Shown here in pieces: positions 1 to 8,230 of a DNA stretch of 30,686 bases; position 1 is the stretch's first letter, and every line of letters starts with the position of its first letter. The notes beneath the pieces were generated by a model, which ran no database searches, was not told the origin of the DNA, and was given only the letters and a program-made list of their open reading frames with translations. A program made the translations under genes and the position numbers. Source of the stretch: JBNJEM01 sp051745935 (GTDB lineage: Bacteria; Planctomycetota; Planctomycetia; Pirellulales; Pirellulaceae); the NCBI GenBank assembly GCA_051745935.1, contig JBNJEM010000015.1, positions 1 to 30,686 on the forward strand. Direction: 5' to 3'.

Positions 1-387
1 CGCGCCTTGCCCCTTTGACCGCTCTTGAGCCGCAATTGAGAATTCCCGTTCATCGTCAACCACCTTCAGCCGCTTTACAAAACCCTGAACGCGGCGCTAA
101 GTCTCCAATCCATGTCCTCGGTTGTAGCGGCGAACCCGCGGATCGCTGGCGAAAAGTTGCTGAAAGGCCCGCAAATGCCCCGAGCTTACCCTGGTGATCG
201 TTACCTTCGTTGCTAAAGCCAAGCACTCCTAACCGCGTGGCATCCACCCGGGCCTTGCGTGTCCAGGGCCGTGTGGCGGCACCCCTCAACGGCTACCCCG
301 GCGAAAATCCAAAACACCTTGCAAAAGTTTGCCATTATGGGACTAATGAACCCTCTTTTGCCCGCCGCCCGGTGGGCTCCGCGCGAG
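1..387. other. Gene-free left edge with a dispersed repeat
   Basis: I see no convincing coding region here. The only recognisable structure is the dispersed repeat at 229-293, listed separately. No clear terminator is visible downstream of the purine nucleoside phosphorylase gene that ends at 388. Confidence 0.5.
229..293 (-). repeat. Dispersed ~65-bp repeat, copy 1 (inverted relative to 3911-3975)
   Basis: The reverse complement of this segment matches 3911-3975 at roughly 80% by eye. It shares the blocks GGGTGCCGC, CGCAAGGCCCG and TGGATGCCACG. Both copies lie outside genes. No open frame with a start codon is shared, so I read it as a dispersed noncoding or decayed element. Confidence 0.6.
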
Positions 388-1224
388 CTATGTACCAGAG
401 CCCTCGAGTTTGCCCATCGCGCCCACCACCAATTTGGTCAGAGAGGGCTGAGCCTGATTGGCAATGGCGATAATCGACTCGATGTCAACCGGTTCCAACG
501 CATCGGGCAGGCAACGGTCAGTGATAATGGACAAGCCGAGCACTCGCATGCGACTGTGAGCGGCCACGATCACTTCCGGAACCGTTGACATTCCCACCGC
601 GTCCGCGCCAATTGCGCGCAGGAAGCGATACTCCGCCCGGGTCTCCAAGTTCGGTCCCGCCACGGCCACGAACACGCCCTTGTGGGCCACGATGTTTTCC
701 TTGCGAGCGACCTCCATGACCTGGTCAATGAGCTTCAAATCATACGGCTCGCACATGTCGGGGAACCGGTCGCCAAGCCGATCGTCATTGACGCCAATCA
801 ACGGGTTGTCGCCCATGAAATTAATGTGATCCTCGATCACCATGATGTCTCCCGCCCGGAAATAAGGGTTCATGCCACCACAGGCGTTGGAGACGATCAA
901 CAATTCGGCACCGCAAGCTTTCATCACGCGCACCGGTAGCGTGATATCCTTGAGCGAGTACCCTTCGTACATGTGGAACCGGCCTTCCATGGCCATCACC
1001 GGCACCCCGTGCAGCATGCCGCAGACCAGTCGGCCACGATGACTGATCGACGTCGAACTGAGAAAATGGGGGATCTTTGCGTATTCAATGGTGGCTTCCA
1101 CGTCAATCTGCTCGACAAGATTCCCCAGTCCGGTTCCCAAGATGATCCCAACCCGTGGCTGCTTATCCCAATGGTGCCGAATAACAGCCACCGCCGCCTC
1201 GATTCGATCGTATAAATCCAGCAT
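388..1224 (-). CDS. punA: Purine nucleoside phosphorylase, trimeric PNP/MTAP family
   Basis: A cytosolic purine-salvage enzyme that cleaves purine (deoxy)nucleosides with phosphate to the free base and (deoxy)ribose 1-phosphate. The 278-residue product has the normal family length. The phosphate-binding GTGLG is at residues 30-34, HRG at 62-64, EGRFH at 80-84, NACGG at 113-117, GPNLET at 190-195 and GMSTVPE at 211-217. Glu198 aligns with the purine-contacting glutamate (Glu201 in human PNP). Position 236, which aligns with human Asn243, is Asp (SIITD). Asp at this site is typical of MTAP, and in engineered human PNP it allows 6-aminopurines, so the substrate range may include adenosine. The ATG at 1224 is preceded by GGGGAA. 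The gene stands alone, with decayed sequence upstream. Confidence 0.93.
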   Translation of the reverse strand: MLDLYDRIEAAVAVIRHHWDKQPRVGIILGTGLGNLVEQIDVEATIEYAKIPHFLSSTSISHRGRLVCGMLHGVPVMAMEGRFHMYEGYSLKDITLPVRVMKACGAELLIVSNACGGMNPYFRAGDIMVIEDHINFMGDNPLIGVNDDRLGDRFPDMCEPYDLKLIDQVMEVARKENIVAHKGVFVAVAGPNLETRAEYRFLRAIGADAVGMSTVPEVIVAAHSRMRVLGLSIITDRCLPDALEPVDIESIIAIANQAQPSLTKLVVGAMGKLEGSGT

Positions 1225-1251
1225 CGCATATTCCCCACGCTAGAGTCTTAA

Positions 1252-1367
1252 AGTCTTGGGACGTAACATGCGCGCACGGCGCGCGCATCCTTGACGCGAG
1301 CGATCAACGGGAGCTCCCCATCCCGCCGCGGTCTCCCTATTGGGTTGGCGGCTCTGCCGCCTTAGGC
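1252..1367 (-). repeat. Inverted repeat arm A (partner at 2136-2240)
   Basis: Read on the minus strand, this segment aligns with the plus strand of 2136-2240. Shared blocks include GCCTAAGGCGGCAG, GCCGCCAACC, GCTCCCGTTG and a terminal AAGACT, at about 75% identity by eye with small indels. The two arms face each other across about 770 bp of decayed sequence. They may be the ends of an old element or two independent insertions. Confidence 0.6.
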
Positions 1368-1776
1368 TCCAAAACATCACAACACCACCGGCCAACCGCG
1401 AGCCGCCACCGGCCCACGGCCCAACGGCTCGCATCAGCCGCCACGCCACGGGAAACAACCGATGGTCACTCACGGTAGTGATATCGCCCAAAGAGGCACT
1501 TTCAGGACCAGCTTCCACCCCAGAGTAACGCAGGATACCAGGCGGAGGCAAGATACCCGGGGATGATCCAGCGTGAATGGAGCGTGATTTGGCAACATTC
1601 GTTCACCGGAATGAATCCCGAAGCACGACGCCCGAAGCTCGAATGGCGAAGACACGAAGGAATGACGAAGCACGAATGACGAATATGTCGCGTTAGGGGG
1701 CACCATCACGGGCGCTGTTGGCCGTTCTACTTGCCGCGTCGAGGGTTTGGTAAGAGTAAAGCGACGTTCGCGAGTT

Positions 1777-1860
1777 TTCCAACTCGGCAATTACGGGCAG
1801 GTGATCGGAAAGGCGTACCGGGGGCACCTCATGACTTACAAACCGCCAATCACGCGGAAT
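1777..1860 (-). pseudogene. 3' remnant of an endonuclease/exonuclease/phosphatase-family gene
   Basis: The minus-strand reading contains a stretch with DWRFVSHEVP followed by RLSDHLPVIAELE. This resembles the C-terminal strand of the EEP (exonuclease III/DNase I-like) superfamily, where an SDH triplet carries the catalytic histidine. Nothing of the rest of the domain is recognisable upstream, and the frame runs on into unrelated sequence. I take it as the broken 3' end of a lost gene. The match is short, so this is tentative. Confidence 0.4.
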
Positions 1861-1919
1861 CAGGTCTTGACTTAGAACCCATGACAAAACCATGCGGATG
1901 TCCCGCAATCCAAGGGGTT

Positions 1920-1955
1920 TTGGAAGCGAGAACTCGGTTTTGTTACGGACTGTAA
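1920..1955 (+). repeat. 36-bp dispersed repeat, copy 1
   Basis: This 36-bp segment, beginning TTGGAAGCGAGAACTCGG, recurs at 11183-11218 with 34 of 36 bases identical. Here it lies just beyond the C-terminal remnant of a Y1-type transposase (2013-2141, minus). Confidence 0.7.
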
Positions 1956-2012
1956 TAACTTATCGCGCTCGTTCGCGCGCCGGGGTTGCCGGGTTCGGCA
2001 GTTGTGTTCTCC

Positions 2013-2141
2013 GAATCGAAGAGAGTCTTCCAGTCGAGACAGTCTCTGCTTCCAACGACGCTGTTCGTCGCGACGAACTTCAGCGCGTTGAACCGCTTTT
2101 GAGATCGCGGCTTGGCTTACACCTCCGTACCGTTCGCCTAA
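2013..2141 (-). pseudogene. C-terminal helix-turn-helix fragment of a Y1-type (REP-associated) transposase
   Basis: The minus-strand reading LGERYGGVSQAAISKAVQR, followed by a basic coil ending RLEDSLRF, resembles the DnaA-like helix-turn-helix tail found at the C-terminus of many REP-associated tyrosine transposases. The catalytic HUH and Tyr region is absent and the frame continues into unrelated sequence. It is a relic. An HTH of another family cannot be excluded from this length. Confidence 0.5.
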
Positions 2142-2240
2142 GGCGGCAGGGCCGCCAACCAAATCGGGAAACCGCACACAAATGGTCCGCTCCCGTTGGT
2201 CGCTCACGCGAAACGTGCACGCATCTTCCAGCCTAAGACT
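2136..2240 (+). repeat. Inverted repeat arm B (partner at 1252-1367)
   Basis: This is the plus-strand counterpart of the minus-strand repeat at 1252-1367, with the same block order from GCCTAAGGCGGCAG to AAGACT. It touches the transposase HTH relic on its left. Confidence 0.6.
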
Positions 2241-2701
2241 CGGAAAGCACGATAACCGATTCATTATGTCACGCCGCGTACACTGGCCACGTCGTCAAAC
2301 CATCACCGCGGGAAATAGGTGCATGGCGAGGCTACAATCGGCATAGTGGGCGCTTCATGTAGCTGGCAGGTGATCCTCCCCCTGTGTATGCGATCACTCA
2401 AGAACGACGTCTGTAATTCAGCGCGTCTCCGAGTCATCCGGGGCACTGGCTCCGCTTGCGATCGGCGTTTTCCGTAGAGGCAACGCTTTGCTATAGGTTC
2501 CGGATGCCTGATTTGAACACACCGGAAGACGTGTGGTCATACAATCATAAATGATTACATAGACTGTGTCCTCTTTCTTAACGTCTGCGGCTTGCCGTCC
2601 GCCCGAACCGTTCAAACGTGCAATTCCTCCTTCAGAAGCGTGCCAGACGTCCGAGCGCGATTCCGCGACAAACGTTGGCGAGGAGGGCTTCTCACCGAGT
2701 T

Positions 2702-3445
2702 TCAGGGCGAGGCGAGGAGTCCTTCTTGAAAGCGCGCTGGGACATCCTGCCACGCCGCCATGTACGTTCGCTCGAGCGGCACGGACACGTAGTTGTTTCT
2801 GGTCAGGAAGAGCGGCATATCGGGGATTGATTCTCCGACGGCGAAGTGTGCGGCATAAGCATCGACGACAACGCCACCCGTGTAGGCTGCGGCGGTCAGT
2901 GGACGCTCGGGTCCCAGCACATACTCTTCGGTCCCTATCTCACCGAGCACGGCCCCATGGATACCATGCGGGTCACGCGGTCCTGGAGGGAAAACGTCGA
3001 CCAGCAGAAGATGGACTCCACTGTCGACAGCTGCTATCGCTTTGTCCAGGAATGATCGGATGGCGTGCCGGCTCGACTTGTTCCCCCGCGAAAGGACTTC
3101 GATCATTGCCACGATACGGTCGTTGCTGGCGTGGCGAACGACGAGCGCCCGTTGCACGCGTGCATAGAGATCCCGCTCGATCGTTGTTCGGGCATGAACG
3201 CGCGGGGGCGTTTCTGTTAGCGTGCTGGTTCCCGAAAGACCTCCTTCCGGCTCCGGCGTCACGTCCGCCGCCTGGAGTGTCAAGACGTCCGGCGCGCCCA
3301 GGTCGCCACCAAGCTGTTCGGCCATCACGTAGTACCCACTCGGAAGAGGCCCGCGGTTCAAAGCCCGTTTGATTTCCAGCACCCACGAGTAATGAAAATC
3401 GTGGAAGGTTCCGTCGCCGACCCGTGTCCAATCGTGCACTGGCAT
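2702..3445 (-). CDS. DUF4058 family protein
   Basis: A 247-residue protein of unknown biochemical role. It opens with MPVHDWTRV, the N-terminus I associate with DUF4058 proteins, which are common in planctomycetes and cyanobacteria. Other family-like features are HDFHYSW near residue 15, the IERDLYARVQRALVVRH segment and the IEVLSRGNK strand near the middle. There is no signal peptide or membrane segment, so it is predicted cytosolic. The ATG at 3445 is chosen over an in-frame ATG at 3550 because GGGGGAG lies just upstream and the family begins here. The gene is isolated between decayed regions, so neighbours give no functional hint. Confidence 0.8.
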   Translation of the reverse strand: MPVHDWTRVGDGTFHDFHYSWVLEIKRALNRGPLPSGYYVMAEQLGGDLGAPDVLTLQAADVTPEPEGGLSGTSTLTETPPRVHARTTIERDLYARVQRALVVRHASNDRIVAMIEVLSRGNKSSRHAIRSFLDKAIAAVDSGVHLLLVDVFPPGPRDPHGIHGAVLGEIGTEEYVLGPERPLTAAAYTGGVVVDAYAAHFAVGESIPDMPLFLTRNNYVSVPLERTYMAAWQDVPARFQEGLLASP

Positions 3446-4017
3446 CACGCTCCCCCAGTCGTGGAATCGCCTGCCGTTTACCGGTCCAGAATCCGAATCA
3501 AAGTGAGAACGCAGAGTGTCTCGAAAGCCGAAAATAGCCACCAAGAGCACGAAGAAACACTAAAAGACGGCAGATACAACTCCGGGCATGCCTGTCCGGT
3601 CTTTCGTGCATCTTCGTGGCCACTTCGGTAATGGCGCTCTCAGTTCGCGTATTCTACCTGAGCAGACCTTGTGCCGCCAGACGCCCGGCGAGACGCACCC
3701 GCACCTCGGGCTAGCGAAAGGGAGCAGCAAGCGCGAGACAGGCAAAACAATATCACTTGGAGGCCGTTGTTTGTGCGGTAAGCGTAAGAATGCACGCGTC
3801 ACGCTCGTCGCGGTTCCCAAACATTCTGGATGCCGGGAAACCCTTGAGCTAAGGTGTCCTTCAAAAAGCCCCCCCCCGTAATTCAACGTGCCTCCAAATC
3901 GCCCGGGGCAGCCGTTCACGGGTGCCGCTACATGACCTGGACCCGCAAGGCCCGCATGGATGCCACGGGCTTGTCCCGTGGTGGTTCACGTTCGCCGCTA
4001 CAATTTTGCGTCGCTCC
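3446..4017. other. Gene-free stretch upstream of the DUF4058 gene
   Basis: I find no supported gene here. It contains copy 2 of the ~65-bp dispersed repeat (3911-3975). Around 3535-3615 there is a low-complexity stretch of ACGAAG/CTTCGT-like words. It ends where the 210-bp tandem duplication begins. Confidence 0.5.
3911..3975 (+). repeat. Dispersed ~65-bp repeat, copy 2
   Basis: This is the plus-strand copy of the repeat found inverted at 229-293. A short GTTCGCCGCTACAA-like word follows at about 3989, and a similar word occurs inverted near 114-131, which suggests the original element was longer and has since diverged. Confidence 0.6.
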
Positions 4018-4439
4018 CACGCTCCCAAGACATCCTGATTTTCACCCTGTTTTTCACCGTCGGTATGCCAGCTTCGTGATGGTCAGCCACCGCCGAGCCA
4101 CCTCCGTCGCGGACAATCGCTTGGCCGCCCGAGGACAGGGCCGAAGCACCACGTGCAAGGGGTTTCTCATCTCGCTGCGAAACTCAATGTCGATCGTGAA
4201 CAGCCCCGCCAGCTGTGCTTCGCGCAGCACGCTCCCAAGACATCCTGATTTTCACCCTGTTTTTCACCGTCGGTATGCCAGCTTCGTGATGGTCAGCCAC
4301 CGCCGAGCCACCTCCGTCGCGGACAATCGCTTGGCCGCCCGAGGACAGGGCCGAAGCACCACGTGCAAGGGGTTTCTCATCTCGCTGCGAAACTCAATGT
4401 CGATCGTGAACAGCCCCGCCAGCTGTGCTTCGCGCAGCA
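4018..4439. repeat. Near-perfect 210-bp tandem duplication
   Basis: Positions 4018-4229 are repeated at 4228-4439 with a period of exactly 210 bp. I compared the two copies base by base and found no mismatch inside the unit. The first difference is C at 4230 against T at 4440. The unit covers the middle of a decayed Y1-type transposase on the minus strand. The period is a multiple of three. The lack of divergence implies a recent duplication, or a collapse or expansion error in assembly. Confidence 0.95.
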
Positions 4440-4460
4440 TGATCCAGTCGCGTCGCCAGG

Positions 4461-4562
4461 TATACCGGTCGCGCATGACGTTGTCCGCCGCGAGTCCGAC
4501 CAACGGGAGGACGGCCTGCGCCGGGCAGCTTTCCACTTGGACAAATCCAACCGCCTGAAAGA
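4461..4562 (-). repeat. ~100-bp dispersed element inserted in the transposase relic, copy A
   Basis: This segment aligns with 16522-16625 at about 80% by eye. Shared blocks are TATACCGGTCGCG, TTGTCCGCCGCGAGTCCG, ACGGGAGGACG and CGCCTGAA. Here it sits between two adjoining parts of the transposase reading, so it behaves like an insertion. Both copies can be read on the minus strand as a similar peptide (LxGLAADxVxRDRY), so it may derive from a small protein gene. I see no terminal inverted repeats. Confidence 0.65.
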
Positions 4563-4830
4563 TAGTGTTGGCCGGTTAGCGGATCCCGACCACAAAGAAA
4601 CGCGCGGCGAACGCAGCGCGTGGTGCAGTGAATGGATGCCGTGCTTGTATGCCGCGCGGTTCTCTTGCTTATTGGCACAGGGGCGCTTAGTATCAACGGC
4701 TGGACTGGTGAGTTCCGGGCGTGTTTTGGCGCAAGCTGAGCGCCGTTCGACGCGTGGCGTCCGCGCGGGAATGTTCCAGCTCGGAGTGCGGCGGTTGTCC
4801 ACCGTGAATGTCCAACAAGGAGTAAAAAAG

Positions 4831-7800
4831 ATGAGAATCGCGAGCGGGAGCTGGGTATGCATTGCGGCGATTGCCTGGACATGCCTTTCAGGGGCCCATG
4901 CGGCGGAACGCGTTGCCGCGGCCGGTACGCCGGGGCCTGCCGAATTGATCACGACGCATGCCCGCCTTGCCGGCGGTCTGTGCGTGGTCATCGGCAGCGA
5001 CCAAGCGGAAGCGGCCATCGAGTTGGGCCGCACCGGGCGGTTCCTGGTGCAGGTACTCGAGGCCGATGCGGAGAAGGCGGAAGAGACGCGGGGACGGATT
5101 CGGGAGCAGGACCTTTACGGGCTCGTGACCGTGGCCCCTCATCCTGCCGGAGCGCGCTTGCCGTTCGCGGAGAATCTAGCCAATGCCGTCATCGTTGGGA
5201 AGGGAGCGGAAACGGCGATGACCGAGGTGCGGCGAGTGCTGGCGCCGCGCGGAGTGGCGCTTGCGCCTCCGGGCAAGGCAAACGCCCTGGAGACCGCCGG
5301 ATTGCGGCCCGAAGTGCTTGGGGCCGCCGCTAACGCGTGGGCAATCGGCGAGAAGCCCCGGCCCGCCGAAATGGACGAGTGGACGCACGCCCGACACGGC
5401 CCGGGGGGAAATGCCGTGTCGGACGACCTGATGGTCGAGCCGCCGGAGCGGGTCCGGTGGGTGGCGGGGCCCTCGGTCGAGATCAGCAACGTGGTCAGTG
5501 CCGCCGGCCGCATGTTCTACGGGGGGGTTTGGGCCCGCGACGCGTTCAATGGGCTCCGCTTGTGGGAGCGGGAACTCAATCCCTCGCCCGCCCGAGGGAA
5601 CCACGGATACCGGCATGTCCCCGGGTCGGTACAGCCCGTGGCGTGCGGCGAGCGGCTACTGGTCGTGACCGAGGGCAAACTGCTGGCCCTCGACACGGCG
5701 AACGGCGAGCCCGCGCAACAATACCTGGAAGCGGGCGCCCCTGAGAAGATTCTCGCTATCGATGGCCGAATTGTGGCCATCGACGGCCAAACCGCGCGCG
5801 TGCTCGATGCCGAGTCGGGCAGCCTGCTTTGGCGCCGCGAGATATCGGACTTGCAGTATCCGGTCGCGGGCGACGGCGCCGTGTTCTTTCTCGAAGGCGC
5901 CGCGCGCCGCGGTGAGCCGATGGCCGCCGCAAGCCTTGAACTGACCACCGGCGAGGTGCGATGGCGGCGTGGGCAGGACGAGTTCCCCTGGCTTCCGTTG
6001 GTGCGCCGCACGGTCGTCCACCAGGGCAGCCTGGCCCTGGAAGTTTCGACCCTGGCCGACGAAAAGGCGGGCAATGCCATTCACCTGGTCTCGGCGGCCG
6101 ACGGAAAGCTTCTGTTCAGCCACGAGTTCGTTCCGGGCACGAATCACAAGAAACAATCGCGGGCGATGTTTTCGGACGATCTGCTTTGGGTGCTCAAGCG
6201 CCTGCGGTGCGAAGCGCTCGATCCGCGCACCGGAGAGGTCGTCCGGAGCCACCCCGCCGCTGAAACCCACTGCTTTCCACCCGTGGCCACGTCGCGATTC
6301 ATGTTCTCCGGCGAACTGGAACTGACCGATTTGGACAGCGGCGACCTGCTGGACGGGCACCGCATCACCAAGGCGGCCTGCGGGCGCGATGCCGGCTGGA
6401 TTCCGGCCAATGGACTGATTTACACTTGCCCGAAGCATTGCGTGTGCTGGCCGATGCTCCGTGGCTACGTGGCCCTGGCGCCTGCCTCGCCGGAAGGCGG
6501 CTTGCCCGACGAACTCGAGACAGTCGAGTTCCCGTTGGAACGTGGCGTCGAGGCACCCGCCTCGGCGGAAGGGCCATCGTCCGACCAGTGGCCAACATAC
6601 CGGCACAATGCTTGGCGCAGCGCCGGGACACCGGCCGAGGTCCCGGCGGAACTCCACACGCTTTGGACGGCCGAACTGGGCTCGCGGCCGGAAGGGCCCA
6701 TCGCCCGGGACTGGCGCGAAAACCCATTTGTGCGCGGGCCGATGACCGCGCCGGTGATCGCCGGCGGGCTGGTCTACGTCGCCCGCTCCGACGCGCACGA
6801 AGTGGTGGCCCTCGACGCGGCCAGCGGCCAAGTCCGGTGGCGCGCCACGGTCCAGGGCCGGGTCGACACGCCCCCAACGATTCACCATGGGCTTTGCCTC
6901 TTCGGGACCAAGGCCGGATGGGTCTATGCCCTCCGGGCCGATGACGGCCAACTGGTGTGGCGACGACGCGCGGCGCCTGGCGACGAGCAGATCGTTGCGT
7001 ACGGGCAGATCGAGTCGCCCTGGCCGGTGGCGGGCAGCGTGCTGGCCGTCGACGACCTGGTCTATTTCGCGGCGGGACGCCAGGCCCTGGCCGACGGGGG
7101 CATCCTTGTGTTTGCCGTCGAAACGGCCACCGGCGATGTTCGGTGGGTCCGCCGCGTGGACAGTCTTTCGCCCGTCCACTTCCGCGACTACGGGCTGCCG
7201 GACGGCCAGCTCCCTCGGGCCATGCTGTACGCCTGCAACGCGCTGGAGTTCGACAACATCGATCTGCTGCACCGGGAGGGCGACGCGGTGGCCATGTCCC
7301 GATGGTTGTTCCATCGCGACACGGGCGAAATGGAGCTGAAGGCACCCGAGGCGTTCGCCTTGCTGAACGAGAACGGCTCCAGTGTGGTGGTACCACGCGG
7401 CTCGTGGACCTACGCGCCGCGGCATCAACCCCGGCTTCCCGGAGGCGAACCCTCGATGCGCCCCTTGGTGGCCTTTCGCGATGGGACCGTATTCGGCGTG
7501 ATGCACGATATGCGGACGCTCTACCGCCGCGACTTCGACCCCGCCGGCGCCGAGCAGTTCAAACGCACCTGGATGACCGGCTGGGCCCAAAGCACCAATT
7601 CACGCAACGAAGAAGGCGAGGTGTATCGTAGCGACCGCATGGCGCGCGAGGCCGCATGGCAAGTTCGCGTTCCGCCCAAGCAGGCTTCCCAGAGCGAGAT
7701 CGTGGCCCTCCTTGCGGCCGCCGACACGCTGTTCGTGGCCGGCAGCGAGGGCGGCCTGACCATGGTGTCGGCCGAGGATGGCAGCCGTCTGGCCGAGCGC

Positions 7801-7896
7801 GAACTGCCGGCGCCCATCTGGGACGGCATGGCCGCCGCCGACGGCCGGCTGTTCGTCGCCACGCAAGAGAGTACGTTGATTTGCCTCGGCCGCTGA
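4831..7896 (+). CDS. Exported PQQ-type beta-propeller protein with degenerate methyltransferase-like N-domain
   Basis: A 1021-residue exported protein. Residues 1-24 form a signal peptide ending GAHA. Residues about 30-155 have the layout of a class I methyltransferase: a GGLCVVIGSD strand-loop, VQVLEAD, LPFAENLANAVIV and EVRRVLAPRG. There is no clear SAM-binding GxGxG. After the conserved segment DEWTHARHGPGG come repeated propeller blades of PQQ/quinoprotein type, for example LDAASGQVRWRA and LRADDGQLVWRRR. A second propeller seems to start near residue 586 (WPTYRHN). The start ATG at 4831 is set by AAGGAG at 4817-4822 and by the signal peptide; the frame is open further upstream without support. 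A periplasmic scaffold or oxidoreductase-like role is plausible but unproven, and PQQ binding cannot be judged. The gene stands alone. Confidence 0.85.
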   Translation: MRIASGSWVCIAAIAWTCLSGAHAAERVAAAGTPGPAELITTHARLAGGLCVVIGSDQAEAAIELGRTGRFLVQVLEADAEKAEETRGRIREQDLYGLVTVAPHPAGARLPFAENLANAVIVGKGAETAMTEVRRVLAPRGVALAPPGKANALETAGLRPEVLGAAANAWAIGEKPRPAEMDEWTHARHGPGGNAVSDDLMVEPPERVRWVAGPSVEISNVVSAAGRMFYGGVWARDAFNGLRLWERELNPSPARGNHGYRHVPGSVQPVACGERLLVVTEGKLLALDTANGEPAQQYLEAGAPEKILAIDGRIVAIDGQTARVLDAESGSLLWRREISDLQYPVAGDGAVFFLEGAARRGEPMAAASLELTTGEVRWRRGQDEFPWLPLVRRTVVHQGSLALEVSTLADEKAGNAIHLVSAADGKLLFSHEFVPGTNHKKQSRAMFSDDLLWVLKRLRCEALDPRTGEVVRSHPAAETHCFPPVATSRFMFSGELELTDLDSGDLLDGHRITKAACGRDAGWIPANGLIYTCPKHCVCWPMLRGYVALAPASPEGGLPDELETVEFPLERGVEAPASAEGPSSDQWPTYRHNAWRSAGTPAEVPAELHTLWTAELGSRPEGPIARDWRENPFVRGPMTAPVIAGGLVYVARSDAHEVVALDAASGQVRWRATVQGRVDTPPTIHHGLCLFGTKAGWVYALRADDGQLVWRRRAAPGDEQIVAYGQIESPWPVAGSVLAVDDLVYFAAGRQALADGGILVFAVETATGDVRWVRRVDSLSPVHFRDYGLPDGQLPRAMLYACNALEFDNIDLLHREGDAVAMSRWLFHRDTGEMELKAPEAFALLNENGSSVVVPRGSWTYAPRHQPRLPGGEPSMRPLVAFRDGTVFGVMHDMRTLYRRDFDPAGAEQFKRTWMTGWAQSTNSRNEEGEVYRSDRMAREAAWQVRVPPKQASQSEIVALLAAADTLFVAGSEGGLTMVSAEDGSRLAERELPAPIWDGMAAADGRLFVATQESTLICLGR

Positions 7897-7969
7897 CGGC
7901 CAGTGGGTCAACCAGCGCGGGCGACCGGAGCGGAACGGTGGACGCGCGGCGTCCGACAGCGTTGGGTAG

Positions 7970-8123
7970 GTTAGTTGGACAGCGCCACTTTCAGGATATT
8001 GAAGTCCGTAAACCGTTTTATCGCAAAGTCTTGCCGCCATCGGGACAGGCCCGGTGGCGTGAATTCCCGAGAGAAATACGATTTATGCCCGTTCATGGCC
8101 GCGAAGTGGCGCTGTCCAGTTAG
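7970..8123. mobile_element. MITE-like element with 15-bp terminal inverted repeats and 5-bp target duplication
   Basis: Perfect 15-bp inverted termini (TGGACAGCGCCACTT at 7976-7990, its complement at 8104-8118) enclose a ~143-bp element with no coding capacity. Direct GTTAG copies flank it at 7970-7974 and 8119-8123, as expected for a target-site duplication. The family of the mobilising transposase cannot be told from this sequence. Confidence 0.75.
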
Positions 8124-8185
8124 GTTGCTCGCCGGGATCTTTGTCCAGGACGACCATGGCTAAGGGACCGCTGCAAAATAACTTA

Positions 8186-8209
8186 CCGATTTCGGGGCGC
8201 CCAAATCGG
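8186..8209. other. Short hairpin at the end of the transposase relic
   Basis: CCGATTT (8186-8192) pairs perfectly with AAATCGG (8203-8209). It lies just downstream of the IS1634-type transposase stop codon. It could be part of the element's terminus or a weak terminator; no T-run follows it. Confidence 0.45.
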
Positions 8210-8230
8210 CAACTTAGTCCGCGGCAGCCC

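Larger units (their letters stand above)
4018..4640 (-). pseudogene. Interrupted Y1-type (IS200-like/REP-associated) transposase relic
   Basis: Minus-strand readings give three consecutive pieces of one transposase type. IHCTTRCVRRAFLCG followed by RDPLTGQHY lies at about 4562-4634. RRDWIMLREAQLAGLF, then NPLHVVLRP and ARRWLTITKL, lies at about 4264-4460. The NPLHVVLRP segment corresponds to the HUH metal-binding motif, which normally reads NHxHxV, with the first histidine replaced by proline. A ~100-bp dispersed repeat (4461-4562) splits the gene between QHY and RRDW, and part of the remainder is duplicated in tandem. The catalytic tyrosine region and the C-terminus are missing. It is nonfunctional. 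Confidence 0.65.

Noticed and set aside
4363..4830. Extended N-terminus of the beta-propeller gene
   Set aside because: The extra 156 residues read through the transposase relic and repeats. The AAGGAG at 4817 and a signal peptide place the start at 4831.
5656..7590. Long minus-strand open frame opposite the beta-propeller gene
   Set aside because: A shadow frame typical of G+C-rich DNA; it has no recognisable domain, and the plus-strand protein has a clear family.
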